Source of the DNA: an uncultured Oligoflexales bacterium
GTDB lineage: Bacteria > Bdellovibrionota_B > Oligoflexia > Oligoflexales > JAPPIL01
Assembly: GCA_958296095.1 (NCBI GenBank)
Contig: OY282434.1
Span: forward strand, 1,146,001-1,210,000
DNA: 64,000 bases
Reading direction: 5' to 3'
In this document: positions 9,682 to 18,101 of the stretch, in pieces
How the letters are laid out: each line of letters opens with the position of its first letter
Position numbering within the stretch: the stretch's first letter is position 1
Made by a program: the position numbers and the translations under genes
The notes under the pieces: model-generated
Databases searched by the model: none
Told to the model about the DNA's origin: nothing
The model's input: the letters and a program-made list of their open reading frames with translations, nothing else

Positions 9682-10406
9682 CCAGAGGCACGTGCCACCG
9701 TTGTCTTGGCACGTGCCACCGTTGTCTTGGCACGTGCCACCGTTATCTTGGCACAAGCCTCCGTTATCTTGGCACGGCATAGACCTACCGAGAAACTCTC
9801 CCTGAAATAGATGCAAGCACATGCCTTGTGCGAAAAAATAAACTGAATGCAATCGCGAGAGGTCTGAGCGCAAGCAGCGAGCTAGGAAGCGAGCGATACA
9901 AAAGGCCGCAGCGCAGCGAACGGTCTCACCGTGCCGTTCATAGAGCTCTCGGTAGGCAAGAGGTGGGTGCAACTGCGAAAGGGCCTGATGGCAAGGACAC
10001 CACTTATCGCAAGTCTCCGTTATCTTGGCACGTGCCACCGTTATCTTGGCGAGGCGCAGCCCTACCGAGAAACTCTCCCCCCGAATATGTGCAAGCACAT
10101 GCCTTGTGCGAAAAAATAAACTGGTTGCAGTGTTGGCAATATCTGCGGTCGTTTTCGCACGGTCTCACCGTGCCGTTCATAGAGCTCTCGGTAGGCAAGA
10201 GGTGGGGGCAACCGCCGAGAGACTTGGGCGCAAGCAGAGGGGCTTGGGGGCAGGCAGAGAGACTTGGGGTCAAGCCTGAACGCAATACAGGGAGATCAGA
10301 GTGCAAGCAGCGAGCTAGCAAGCGAGCGGAACAAAAAGCAGCGTAGCGAGCGAAGCGAGCTAGGAAGCGAGCGATACAAAAAGCAGCGTAGCGAGCGAAG
10401 CGAGCG
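9682..10406 (+). repeat. Repeat block, plus orientation
   Basis: The block lies between two convergent genes. It opens with a tandem array of a 21-bp unit (CACGTGCCACCGTTGTCTTGG, 3-4 copies, 9690-9775). A mosaic structured element follows at 9784-9956, in which the middle is replaced by the 45-bp family, then a full element at 10061-10195. The block ends in 45-bp-family units that run into the C-terminus of the PAP2 gene. No gene is seen. Confidence 0.85.
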
Positions 10407-11171
10407 TTACAAAAAAACAGCGTAGCGCAGCGCAGCGAATTGCAGCTTGCCTGTGGCGGATAGCTGCAAGTGTGGCTGGATATACCAACTTGAACGCGGC
10501 CGTCTGCTGCGCCAGCGACCGCGGTCATCAAAATGAAATGCGTAGAAATAGTATCCGATCAGCGCGCCGAGCAGGCCGCCCGCCACGACATCGCTGAGGT
10601 AGTGCTTGCGTCCGCCGATCCGCGTGAAGGAGGTGAAGGTGGCCACTAGGTAGGGAAAAAACCAGTGATAGCCTTGCCGCTTGAGGTCAGTGGCAACGAA
10701 GCTTGCCCAGGCAAAGGTGAACGCCGCGTGGGCACTAGGAAATGAGCCGCGATCAGACCTGTCGGGCCGCGGCCTGTCGATGAACAGCTTCAGCAGACCA
10801 CTGATGCCCTCCTCCATACACAGCACCTGCAGCAACACGTAGAGCTTGCGATGTTCAGCCGCACTAAACCCCGTATTGTAAGCTAACATCGCACCGAGTG
10901 AAGTTATCCACAGCATCGCATCACCGAGCTGGTACAGCTGCCGTGAAACTCGCACCATCTCAAAATCACGATCAAATGTTGGCATGCCGCGCCATTTAAC
11001 GATGGCGTAGTCACTGTCGCTTTGCCTGAGCAGCAGATTGCTCAGCGCGGGCGCAAAGGCCAACGTCTGCACCCAGCGCGGCGAAGTCGAGAACAGGCTG
11101 GCTTCTGCTGACAACCGCGGTGTCAACAGCATCAACAACAGCATAGCCAGCGCTGTCTTTAGTGGATGCAT
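10407..11171 (-). CDS. PAP2-family membrane phosphatase
   Basis: This 254-residue protein has a signal-like N-terminus and several membrane segments. All three PAP2 signature motifs are present: KLFIDRPRP (KX6RP), PSAH, and SRX5HX3D as TRIGGRKHYLSD. Such enzymes remove phosphate from lipid phosphates such as phosphatidic acid or undecaprenyl pyrophosphate at the membrane surface; the substrate cannot be read from sequence. The last ten or so residues (LQFAALRYAVFL) and the stop codon are encoded by the neighbouring repeat, so the native C-terminus was probably altered. Confidence 0.88.
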   Translation of the reverse strand: MHPLKTALAMLLLMLLTPRLSAEASLFSTSPRWVQTLAFAPALSNLLLRQSDSDYAIVKWRGMPTFDRDFEMVRVSRQLYQLGDAMLWITSLGAMLAYNTGFSAAEHRKLYVLLQVLCMEEGISGLLKLFIDRPRPDRSDRGSFPSAHAAFTFAWASFVATDLKRQGYHWFFPYLVATFTSFTRIGGRKHYLSDVVAGGLLGALIGYYFYAFHFDDRGRWRSRRPRSSWYIQPHLQLSATGKLQFAALRYAVFL

Positions 11172-11258
11172 GTATTTGGTTTAAGTTTATGCAATTTTAA
11201 ATTTGAACTTTAGAAAAAAAGGACGAAAAGGAGGCGGATGCCACCCCGACTAAAAACT

Positions 11259-11287
11259 TTACTCCCACGCCCACACTCTGATAGAAT
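11259..11287 (+). promoter_or_regulatory. Possible sigma-70 promoter of the peroxiredoxin gene
   Basis: TTACTC and TAGAAT are separated by 17 nt, about 60 nt before the peroxiredoxin start. The -10 box is good but the -35 box is weak, so this is tentative. Confidence 0.35.
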
Positions 11288-11347
11288 AGCACGGGTGTGA
11301 CTTAGGCACACTCGTTTTTTAATAAGTTTACAGGAGAGGATTTAGTT

Positions 11348-11929
11348 ATGGCTGTGTTGGTTAACAAGCAAGCCCCTGACTTCAGCGCTGAAGCGGTTGT
11401 GAAGGGCGATTTCAAAACAATCAGGCTGTCAGATTATCGCGGCAAGTATGTCGTGCTGTTTTTCTACCCGCTCGACTTCACCTTCGTGTGCCCGACAGAG
11501 TTGCACGCGTTTCAGGACAAGCTGGACACCTTCCAGCGCTTGCACACAGAGGTGCTCGGTGTTTCGGTCGACAGTGCCCATTGCCATCATGCCTGGCTGC
11601 GCACCCCCAAAAACGCGGGCGGTATTCAGGGGGTCACCTATCCGCTGATTGCTGACATCAACAAGACCATCGCCCGGGACTACGACGTGCTGCTACACGA
11701 CGCGGGCATCGCGCTGCGCGGTGCGTTTCTCATCGACAAGGAAGGCCTCGTGCAACATCAAACAGTCAACAACCTGCCACTCGGACGCAACGTTGACGAG
11801 CTTGTGCGCCTGACCGAATCACTGCAGTTTACCGAAGAGCACGGCGAAGTTTGTCCTGCCAACTGGCAGAAGGGCGAGAAAAGCATGAAGCCCAGTCAAT
11901 CAGGCTTGCAAGAGTATTTCGGTAACTAA
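11348..11929 (+). CDS. Typical 2-Cys peroxiredoxin (AhpC/Prx1 type)
   Basis: This 193-residue thioredoxin-fold enzyme reduces hydrogen peroxide and organic peroxides. The peroxidatic cysteine lies in FYPLDFTFVCPTE and the resolving cysteine in GEVCPANW near the C-terminus, both in the usual places for a typical 2-Cys enzyme. The C-terminal tail ends EYFGN, near the YF motif of sensitive peroxiredoxins. GGAGAGG lies upstream of the ATG. No ahpF-type reductase is adjacent. It is followed after 7 nt by an uncharacterised gene, probably in the same transcript. Confidence 0.95.
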   Translation: MAVLVNKQAPDFSAEAVVKGDFKTIRLSDYRGKYVVLFFYPLDFTFVCPTELHAFQDKLDTFQRLHTEVLGVSVDSAHCHHAWLRTPKNAGGIQGVTYPLIADINKTIARDYDVLLHDAGIALRGAFLIDKEGLVQHQTVNNLPLGRNVDELVRLTESLQFTEEHGEVCPANWQKGEKSMKPSQSGLQEYFGN

Positions 11930-11936
11930 GCCGCCT

Positions 11937-12809
11937 ATGGACAAAATCGCACTGGTCAAGGGGGAAGATACGCTTCCCCCGTCGACAGGTGATGACTGTA
12001 GTTTGGTCGTGCGTGCCGCCTTTCTCCCCTATCAGCCACCGCCAAGCAGCGCGCCCACACAACTCGTGGCTTGGTTCTACCCCCAGACCTGCCAGCCGAG
12101 TCTGATTGAACGCATAGACGGCAGCAGCAGAGAAGCCTTAGCGTGGCAACAACAGGCCCCTGACTGCGTGATCACGGAGACTTCTGCCGACAACTTGCGG
12201 TTCAGCTTTTCCTGCCGTGCCGTATTGCCAACACTGTCATCTATACCCCCCCCCTTGCCTGTGCAGATGGGGAAACGCACCATGCATGTAGCACTGGCTG
12301 GAGCACATGGCGATGTCTGGCACGATGGCTATCTGGCTCACTGTGCTGAAGATGGGCAGGTATTGAGTCTGCTGACTGCGCCGGGCCGCGCCCGCCTGTT
12401 CGTGCCGCAAACGCCCAGCACTTCGCCAGGCATTGAGCCTGCCGCGGTCGAGTTTCCCCCCGCGGCACACTACCTCAGGCTGTGCTTGCGAGCCCATCTC
12501 GCATCCGTATGCCATCGGCACGGATTACGGGGTAAATTTACCCTCGCCCTCGACGACGCGGCACAGGCAGCGATGCTATGTGTGGTGTTGCTCAAGAGTT
12601 TGCATGACATCGAGGTGGTCGCGAGGCAGGAAGAACTCACCCCTACGTGGCTGCGTCTGCTGCAAAATCTCGGCGTGCGCATTGTGCAGGGCAAGCCCGC
12701 GCTCACCCTGTCAAGCCTGAGTAAGCTCGTTCCCGCCGCGGCGCTGAGGCTAATTGCACAGGACATCAACAGCCAAGCCGCGGTAATTCCTGCCAAAGCA
12801 CTGCGATAG
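11937..12809 (+). CDS. Uncharacterised 290-residue protein downstream of peroxiredoxin
   Basis: I do not recognise this protein. It has no signal peptide or membrane segment and is rich in Ala, Leu and Pro, with two short proline runs (QPPPSS, SIPPPLP). The second half reads like a compact alpha/beta domain (DDAAQAAMLCVVLLKSLHD, WLRLLQNLGVRIVQG). It begins 7 nt after the peroxiredoxin stop, so the two are probably translated from one mRNA. It ends 2 nt before the convergent metzincin-like gene. Confidence 0.7.
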   Translation: MDKIALVKGEDTLPPSTGDDCSLVVRAAFLPYQPPPSSAPTQLVAWFYPQTCQPSLIERIDGSSREALAWQQQAPDCVITETSADNLRFSFSCRAVLPTLSSIPPPLPVQMGKRTMHVALAGAHGDVWHDGYLAHCAEDGQVLSLLTAPGRARLFVPQTPSTSPGIEPAAVEFPPAAHYLRLCLRAHLASVCHRHGLRGKFTLALDDAAQAAMLCVVLLKSLHDIEVVARQEELTPTWLRLLQNLGVRIVQGKPALTLSSLSKLVPAAALRLIAQDINSQAAVIPAKALR

Positions 12810-12811
12810 GC

Positions 12812-13387
12812 TTAGCGTAGTAGAAAGCGGTAGGCACGTCGGTAAAAAGAAGCGTAATCCTTGGCGGTGTCATCGATTTCGTGGTACATGACCGACCTGC
12901 TATCGGGGTGGTGGCCCATCTGAAAGCCGTGCCCTAGTTCATGCAGGAACAGCGTGCGTAGCTGGCGTTGATCCTTGTCGTTGTCGGAGCGATAGCGTCT
13001 TGTCACGTAGTCGCGGTCAAACTCAAGTTCCATCGTATAGATGTTCTTGCGCACCTGGTGCGGCTTATTGAGGAAGCCGCGGCGGCTGTTCAGCTTTGCG
13101 GTCCTGATCCAGCGTCCCCAGCCAAGCTTGCCCTCCTTATGCCGCAAGCCTTGGGTCAGGGCGATGGTTGAGGTCTCGCTGGCGCGCAATTCGCCTCCCC
13201 GGACCAGATTGAGATAGGGTGAATTGAAGCGACGATTGAAGTCAGCGAATAAACCTTTAAAAATACGAGTGTTTTCCCTCGTCGCGGGCTTGACCACGAA
13301 ATAATACTGCTTGGTGTTAGAGACAAAAAAACCGTCTCCGCAAGCGGCAAGTAGTGCAACTACAAGTATTAACCACATATATCTCAT
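12812..13387 (-). CDS. Metzincin-like zinc metalloprotease lipoprotein
   Basis: This lipoprotein of about 191 residues begins MRYMWLILVVALLAAC, with lipidation at the Cys. The zinc-binding helix is HELGHGFQMGH, followed by the Met-turn SVMY. The third His is at the metzincin spacing, but the usual Gly (HExxHxxG) is Gln. A small secreted matrixin-like protease is the best reading. The frame stays open to 13441; I chose the internal Met because the longer version adds a charged segment before the signal peptide. No clear ribosome-binding site supports either start. Confidence 0.75.
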   Translation of the reverse strand: MRYMWLILVVALLAACGDGFFVSNTKQYYFVVKPATRENTRIFKGLFADFNRRFNSPYLNLVRGGELRASETSTIALTQGLRHKEGKLGWGRWIRTAKLNSRRGFLNKPHQVRKNIYTMELEFDRDYVTRRYRSDNDKDQRQLRTLFLHELGHGFQMGHHPDSRSVMYHEIDDTAKDYASFYRRAYRFLLR

Positions 13388-13480
13388 AATGTTTGTATTA
13401 TATCTTATTTTTTGCAAAAATAAAGACCTTTTTAAAGACATTAGTAATAACAGCCATTTATCATCAATAAATCTAGCAGA

Positions 13481-13497
13481 TTGGCATGGAAGTTGCG
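13481..13497 (+). promoter_or_regulatory. Probable sigma-54 (-24/-12) promoter
   Basis: TTGGCATGGAAGTTGCGT matches the -24/-12 consensus TGGCAY-N5-TTGC, with exactly 10 nt between the key GG and GC. It lies about 165 nt upstream of the sigma-54 activator gene, suggesting autoregulation. Confidence 0.6.
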
Positions 13498-13522
13498 TAT
13501 GTCGGGGCAGGTTTGATATAAT
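13493..13522 (+). promoter_or_regulatory. Possible overlapping sigma-70 promoter
   Basis: TTGCGT and a perfect TATAAT are separated by 18 nt. The -35 box shares its first bases with the -12 element of the sigma-54-like site, so the two holoenzymes would compete for the same DNA. Confidence 0.4.
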
Positions 13523-13604
13523 TTAATCAGGTGCTTCAGTCAGCATCTCTCTTTACTTGCCAGAGCATTTTTCATCAGCATAGAGACCGACAGAGGTGAT
13601 TCCG

Positions 13605-13658
13605 ATGGGTGTGAGACACGCGTGCTGTAGCTGTATCTTTTGCGCGGTGACGAGGTAG
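13605..13658 (+). CDS. Possible cysteine-rich leader peptide (uORF)
   Basis: This 17-codon ORF reads MGVRHACCSCIFCAVTR, with Cys at positions 7, 8, 10 and 13. AGAGGTG precedes its ATG at good spacing. Its stop lies 3 nt before the ATG of the sigma-54 activator, whose GAGG ribosome-binding site is inside the end of the uORF. Translation of the two is therefore likely coupled. A cysteine-sensing role is inference only, and chance occurrence is possible for so short an ORF. Confidence 0.4.
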   Translation: MGVRHACCSCIFCAVTR

Positions 13659-13661
13659 CGT

Positions 13662-14705
13662 ATGGACAACGAGGCGACACGGGGGCAGGGCGATCTTTTC
13701 CCTGAAATTGTGGGGCGCAGTGCAGGGTTGAGGAAGGTGCTGGATTTGGTGGTGCGCATTGCTCCTTCTGACAGCGGGGTGCTTATTCAGGGCGAAAGTG
13801 GCACTGGCAAGGAGTTAATCGCGGCGGCGGTGCATCGCCTCTCGTCTCGCAGCAAGCGGCGCATGCTAGCGATCAACTGCAGTGCCATCCCAGAAAATTT
13901 GCTGGAATCAGAGCTGTTTGGGCACGAAAAAGGTGCGTTCACAGGGGCTGAGCGCACGCGTCGCGGCTATTTTGAGCTGGCGGCGGGCGGCACGGTTTTT
14001 CTCGACGAGATCGGTGACATGACGCTGCACCTACAGTCAAAGCTGTTGCGGGTGTTGCAAGAAAAAAAATACGTCAGGCTGGGTTGCACAGAGACGCGCG
14101 CTGCCGACGTGCGCATCATTGCCGCGACCAACATTGACTTGAAGGAAGCAATCAAGGACGGCAGCAAGTTTCGGCTTGACCTTTACTATCGTCTCAATGC
14201 CTTGCCTGTGGACATACCGCCCTTGCGAGAACGCAAAGAGGACATTGAAGACCTGCTGCTGCATTTTTTAAAAATTCACAACCGCAGCTGTGTCCCCAAG
14301 ACCCCGTGCTTCTTCCATCCTGAGGCGTTGGCGCTGTTGCGCGACTATGCTTGGCCTGGCAATGTCCGCCAACTGCAAAACCTCGTCGAGCGGCTCATCC
14401 TTACCACTGGCGGGGGTGAATTGTGCCCCCAGCACTTGCCCGCGGAATTTCGCCAGGCGCAGAATCTGCCTGCACTATCGCCAGCGGCAAGCAGTGCGGC
14501 ACTGGCAACCGAGTCGCGCTGTGGTGCAAGTGCTTTCGGTGAGCAGGGCTTCGACCTGACCGAGCATGTGCAACATCTTGAAAACCAATTCATCCTCGCG
14601 GCCTTGCGCAGCACGGGTAACAACAAAAACAAAGCCGCCCGCATTCTCGGTCTCAACCGCACCACACTGGTGGAACGCATCAAAAAACGCCGCCTCAGCC
14701 TTTAG
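13662..14705 (+). CDS. Sigma-54-dependent transcriptional activator without receiver domain
   Basis: This 347-residue enhancer-binding protein consists of an AAA+ domain and a Fis-type DNA-binding domain. Walker A is GESGTGKE, the sigma-54 contact loop ESELFGHEKGAFTGA is intact, and Walker B reads GGTVFLDEIGDM. The arginine finger region is KFRLDLYYRLN. The C-terminal helix-turn-helix is NKNKAARILGLNRTTLVERI. The N-terminal sensory domain is only about 20 residues, so control may be by abundance or by another protein, as for PspF-type activators. A sigma-54-like promoter upstream points to autoregulation. Confidence 0.92.
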   Translation: MDNEATRGQGDLFPEIVGRSAGLRKVLDLVVRIAPSDSGVLIQGESGTGKELIAAAVHRLSSRSKRRMLAINCSAIPENLLESELFGHEKGAFTGAERTRRGYFELAAGGTVFLDEIGDMTLHLQSKLLRVLQEKKYVRLGCTETRAADVRIIAATNIDLKEAIKDGSKFRLDLYYRLNALPVDIPPLRERKEDIEDLLLHFLKIHNRSCVPKTPCFFHPEALALLRDYAWPGNVRQLQNLVERLILTTGGGELCPQHLPAEFRQAQNLPALSPAASSAALATESRCGASAFGEQGFDLTEHVQHLENQFILAALRSTGNNKNKAARILGLNRTTLVERIKKRRLSL

Positions 14706-14723
14706 TTCTCGTTGCCGCGGCCG

Positions 14724-15044
14724 CTAGACACGCTGCACCTGCATGTCAATCCAATTGAGAAACTGCTCCGCACCCGCACTAATGGGCAACTTGATGACAC
14801 AGCAGTTTTCGTAGCTGTGTAAGGTTTTGATTTTATTTTCAATTGCACTGAACAGCTCGTCTTTTGTCTTTATCAGTGCCGCCACCTCCTGCCCCTGCTC
14901 AATTTTGCCCTGCCAGCGATAAATCGCGGTAATTGCAGAAAAAATATTGACACAAGCCGCGAGCCTATCTTCCACCAGTGCTGAGGCCACCCGTGTTGCC
15001 TCATCGTGGTCCGCGAACGTCGTATACACCAAGCAGTAACCCAT
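14724..15044 (-). CDS. cutA: CutA1-family divalent-cation tolerance protein
   Basis: This 106-residue protein has the normal CutA1 size. The start MGYCLVYTTFADHDEATRVA, the AACVNIF strand, the YRWQGKIEQGQEVAALIKT segment and the C-terminal WID match the family. CutA1 forms a very stable trimer; its link to copper tolerance in E. coli is historical and its biochemical role is unsettled. The start at 15044 is set by GGAGG five nt upstream, rejecting a longer frame to 15077. It is convergent with the sigma-54 activator gene. Confidence 0.92.
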   Translation of the reverse strand: MGYCLVYTTFADHDEATRVASALVEDRLAACVNIFSAITAIYRWQGKIEQGQEVAALIKTKDELFSAIENKIKTLHSYENCCVIKLPISAGAEQFLNWIDMQVQRV

Positions 15045-15242
15045 CCTCTCCTCCATACGTTGAGACAGCCAAGCCACCTACACTGCCGACTTTTTGCCGC
15101 AGCCTTGCCACTCAACCAATAATTTCCTGACTGTCTCGTATAACTACATCTCGGTCATTATAAAAACATTTTTGGTTAAATTTACATTGACGAGGACTGT
15201 TTACAATGCTATCAGTGTTGCCCATCATAGTGGGAGGTGGTT

Positions 15243-15746
15243 TTGTTAGTCACGCCTTCGCTTGCCGCGGGAAAAGAGGCAAGTGATGGTGATCAAGAGT
15301 TAGGTGTAATCATGGCTTCTGTATCATTTAGACCGGGCGATACGCTCAACATCGTGTGGTCGGCATTGCACCAGACCCCGCTGGGGGTGCAGGAAATCGA
15401 GTCAAGTTTTTCCTTCTCCTATGGTGAGTTGCTGGAGCGTTTGCGGGGCGGCAGTGTCGGGCGCTCGCGGCATTCTGGCACAGAGGGGGCACGCTTCAGT
15501 CGTGTCGTCGCGTTGGCGACGAATGCCATCCGTAAAGGCCATTGGTCAACTGGTGCTAGCATCGATCGCAGTAGGGTCTTCAGCCGTATGATGGCGCAAT
15601 ACGGAGAGCTTGACAAGCGAGAGCATGCCAATATCACGGCCAATGCTCGCCGCTCGCTGGTGCGTCTCTACAAGAACAGCGCCTCGTCGCTGAGCAATCA
15701 GCAGCGCCGAGATTTGAGGAACATGCTTGATACCATCGGTGCATAG
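15243..15746 (+). CDS. Uncharacterised protein, possible secretion signal
   Basis: I do not recognise this protein of about 167 residues. It begins LLVTPSLAAG, which could be the end of a short signal peptide. The rest is basic and helical with many Ser and Arg (SFSYGELLERLRGG, RRSLVRLYKNSASSL). I placed the start at TTG 15243 because GGGAGG lies five nt upstream; GTG at 15237 overlaps that site. It is followed 54 nt later by the epimerase gene. Confidence 0.6.
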   Translation: MLVTPSLAAGKEASDGDQELGVIMASVSFRPGDTLNIVWSALHQTPLGVQEIESSFSFSYGELLERLRGGSVGRSRHSGTEGARFSRVVALATNAIRKGHWSTGASIDRSRVFSRMMAQYGELDKREHANITANARRSLVRLYKNSASSLSNQQRRDLRNMLDTIGA

Positions 15747-15800
15747 CGGGTGCGTCAGGGCATTGGCAATGTGTGTTGCGGCTCAGGTGCATAGGGGGGT

Positions 15801-16226
15801 GTGTTAGTGCAAATCGAGGGTATCGACCACATCGGGATTGCTTCCAAAGATCCCGCCAGAACACGCTGGTTCTTCTCTTCAACTTTGCAGCTCAGGATGC
15901 ATGGTGAGGAGAGTGTGCCGGCCCAGCAGGTCGACACCGTGACCTGGTCGTCCACGCACCAGCAGGCTGATCGAGCTCCCCTCATTGAGTTGCTGGTACC
16001 TTCCTCTTCCGAGTCTACGGTAGCAAAATTTATTGCCAAAAGGGGTGGTGGTGTGCATCACCTGTCCTTTCGGGTGCGCAATATTGACCGTGCCGTGCGG
16101 GAGCTGCGCGGCAAAGGGGTGCGCTTTGTCACCGACACGCCCCAGCCAGGCATCAACAACAGCCGTATTATCTTCATTCACCCGCACTCGACGGGTGGTT
16201 TGCTGGTTGAGTTGGTCGACAGATAG
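15801..16226 (+). CDS. VOC-family protein, probable methylmalonyl-CoA epimerase
   Basis: This 141-residue protein has two glyoxalase-type beta-alpha-beta-beta-beta modules. The opening GIDHIGIASKD, the central GGGVHHLSFRVRNID and the closing GGLLVELVD supply the expected metal-binding His, His and Glu. The pattern of GIDHIGIA and HHL(S/A)F is characteristic of methylmalonyl-CoA epimerase, which interconverts (S)- and (R)-methylmalonyl-CoA in propionate metabolism. No mutase gene is in the window, so another VOC activity cannot be excluded. Confidence 0.75.
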   Translation: MLVQIEGIDHIGIASKDPARTRWFFSSTLQLRMHGEESVPAQQVDTVTWSSTHQQADRAPLIELLVPSSSESTVAKFIAKRGGGVHHLSFRVRNIDRAVRELRGKGVRFVTDTPQPGINNSRIIFIHPHSTGGLLVELVDR

Positions 16227-16304
16227 CCACGCATGCCGCATCCGCCAGCAAGAACAGCTGAGTATGCTATAATCTAGTTATCGCACGACAAAACTGGATC
16301 GCGC

Positions 16305-18101
16305 ATGCAACACCAGCTGGGTGGCTTCTGTCTTTTACTTTTTTTGCTGGGGTTACTCGTTGCGGTTGCTTACAGCCATGCTCGCCTCAGCACCCACTAC
16401 TGGCAAAGCACTCACCTGCAGACGGAATTGCAGCATACCTTGCAACAGGCTCAGCGTGAAATGCGCCTCGCGGCCACCAAGTTGGCCAGCGATAGAAGCT
16501 TCATCAAAAACGTGAGCTGGCAGCTAAGCAACTCCGTAGAGCAGAGTATCACCGCCGCGACCGCAGGCCGAGAGCATTGGCAAGTCACAGTGTTTGGCAA
16601 GCAATGTGCAGTGTTGCACGGTGCTCACGCCATCGCCGCCCAAGAGCTATGCCGTAGGCTGCGCCGCGGGCAGGCCAGCACCTTCAGCAATCACGTCCCC
16701 CCGCAACTAGGCTACGTGCAGGCCTTTAGCACCGCGGCTGGTGCAGTGCTCATTACTCTGCCGCTGCAAGAGCAATGGCTGGCACTACAGCCAGCACTGG
16801 CGACGCGGCGTGCCACCTTGCCCCCGACACAACTCGCTTTGAGCACTACGGTCACTGAGCGCAGTGCGGTGCGTTTTGTCTACACTCAAGACTATCTCAA
16901 CCATCTGTTTGCGCATGCACAACGCTATCAGGAGCTCCTGTTTGGGGCTGGTGTCCTGCTGTATGTCGCGCTGGTGGCGCTATGCATCATGCTCTACTTT
17001 CTCACGCGCCGACGAGCCTATGCACTGCAGTGTGATCTGCAGCATCTCGCCGCCTGGAGTGCACAGCCCAGCGAAGGCGGCATGTCGCAGGTTAAGGTTG
17101 AACACGTGCTGGTGCAGCGTATCCTGCATAATTTTGGCGCGGCGCTGCAGACACAACTGCACTATCTTGCCAGCGTCAAGAAACAAATCACCGTCAAGAA
17201 CAGCTTGCTGGTACGCCTGAGTAAAGACAACCACCACCTGCGGGAGACATTGGCACAGCAGACCTTGGCACGTTCGGTCATCGATCAGGCGGCACACTTC
17301 AACACGCACTTCATCGCCAACAACATCGCCATCAGAGACAACGCGCAGGACTTACGCGCGGCCATCTTTGCTATGCATCGCCAACAACTAAAACCATTGC
17401 TACGGCTAAGCAGAAGATGGCAACAGGAATTCAACCAGCGGCATATCGTGGATTTTCTCGGCGCGTACTACAATGCCGAACAAGAAAATTTTCTGCTGAG
17501 TCTAGAAACAGACATGCGTCAGCTGGCCGCCTTAGCAGAAGCAACTTACACCGCCCTAACCAGCACGCTACCCTTTACTCGGCAGCTGAGCAACCGCACC
17601 CGCAACATCCTTGCGCCCCTGCAATCATGGGAGCAAGCACTGGCCCAGCATACCACCCCGCTTGACGTTAACTGCACGAGTGTGCTGCGCCAAGCCCAAG
17701 AACTAACGCTAAGAATTGCCACGCCGCGCCGCATAAAATTTAACAATAACTTCGCCGCCAACTATCAATTACTGGCAGTCCCAGCCATGCTAGTAGCTGC
17801 CTTCTACCATCTGTATCAGTTTTTTCTGCCCGACACCCAAGCGGGGGTGGAAATTAGCAACCACACGTCTTTAAAAAACAAACAGCTCTACGTTACTGTT
17901 AGCACAGCTAGTAGCACTACGGATAAACACAGCACGGTCAAAAAATTTCATCTCAGCCAAGCACGGCTGATTTTGCAAAAATACCACATTGAAGTGCTGC
18001 TCTCATGGCTAGACAACTCCCTAGTCGTCTCCACCACCAGCAATACTGGCGCGGCTGAGCACTACCTCAAACAGGCGAGTAGCCTCAGCAGCACTAATTA
18101 A
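16305..18101 (+). CDS. Two-TM membrane protein with sensor-kinase-like layout, no kinase motifs
   Basis: This 598-residue protein has a membrane segment at about 6-24, a roughly 180-residue periplasmic region, a second membrane segment at about 208-230, and a long helical cytoplasmic region. The layout resembles a sensor histidine kinase. However, I find no H-box with the usual HELRTP pattern and no N, G1 or G2 ATP-binding boxes. It may be a degenerate sensor or a structural membrane protein. The C-terminus is followed within 20 nt by repeat DNA. Confidence 0.6.
   Translation: MQHQLGGFCLLLFLLGLLVAVAYSHARLSTHYWQSTHLQTELQHTLQQAQREMRLAATKLASDRSFIKNVSWQLSNSVEQSITAATAGREHWQVTVFGKQCAVLHGAHAIAAQELCRRLRRGQASTFSNHVPPQLGYVQAFSTAAGAVLITLPLQEQWLALQPALATRRATLPPTQLALSTTVTERSAVRFVYTQDYLNHLFAHAQRYQELLFGAGVLLYVALVALCIMLYFLTRRRAYALQCDLQHLAAWSAQPSEGGMSQVKVEHVLVQRILHNFGAALQTQLHYLASVKKQITVKNSLLVRLSKDNHHLRETLAQQTLARSVIDQAAHFNTHFIANNIAIRDNAQDLRAAIFAMHRQQLKPLLRLSRRWQQEFNQRHIVDFLGAYYNAEQENFLLSLETDMRQLAALAEATYTALTSTLPFTRQLSNRTRNILAPLQSWEQALAQHTTPLDVNCTSVLRQAQELTLRIATPRRIKFNNNFAANYQLLAVPAMLVAAFYHLYQFFLPDTQAGVEISNHTSLKNKQLYVTVSTASSTTDKHSTVKKFHLSQARLILQKYHIEVLLSWLDNSLVVSTTSNTGAAEHYLKQASSLSSTN

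Noticed and set aside
9784-10195. Structured elements as integron attC sites
   Set aside because: The ends lack the RYYYAAC/GTTRRRY core sites, no integrase is present, and elements also lie inside genes and in tandem.
10300-10406. 45-bp units as rho-independent terminators
   Set aside because: The units hold direct GCGAGC repeats rather than a stem followed by a T-run, so no terminator fold is evident.
12237-12521. Minus-strand frames inside the gene at 11937
   Set aside because: They have no signal, domain or ribosome-binding site; the plus-strand frame follows the peroxiredoxin gene with operon spacing.
16305-18101. Sensor histidine kinase
   Set aside because: The membrane layout fits, but the H, N and G boxes are not visible, so the kinase call is not supported.
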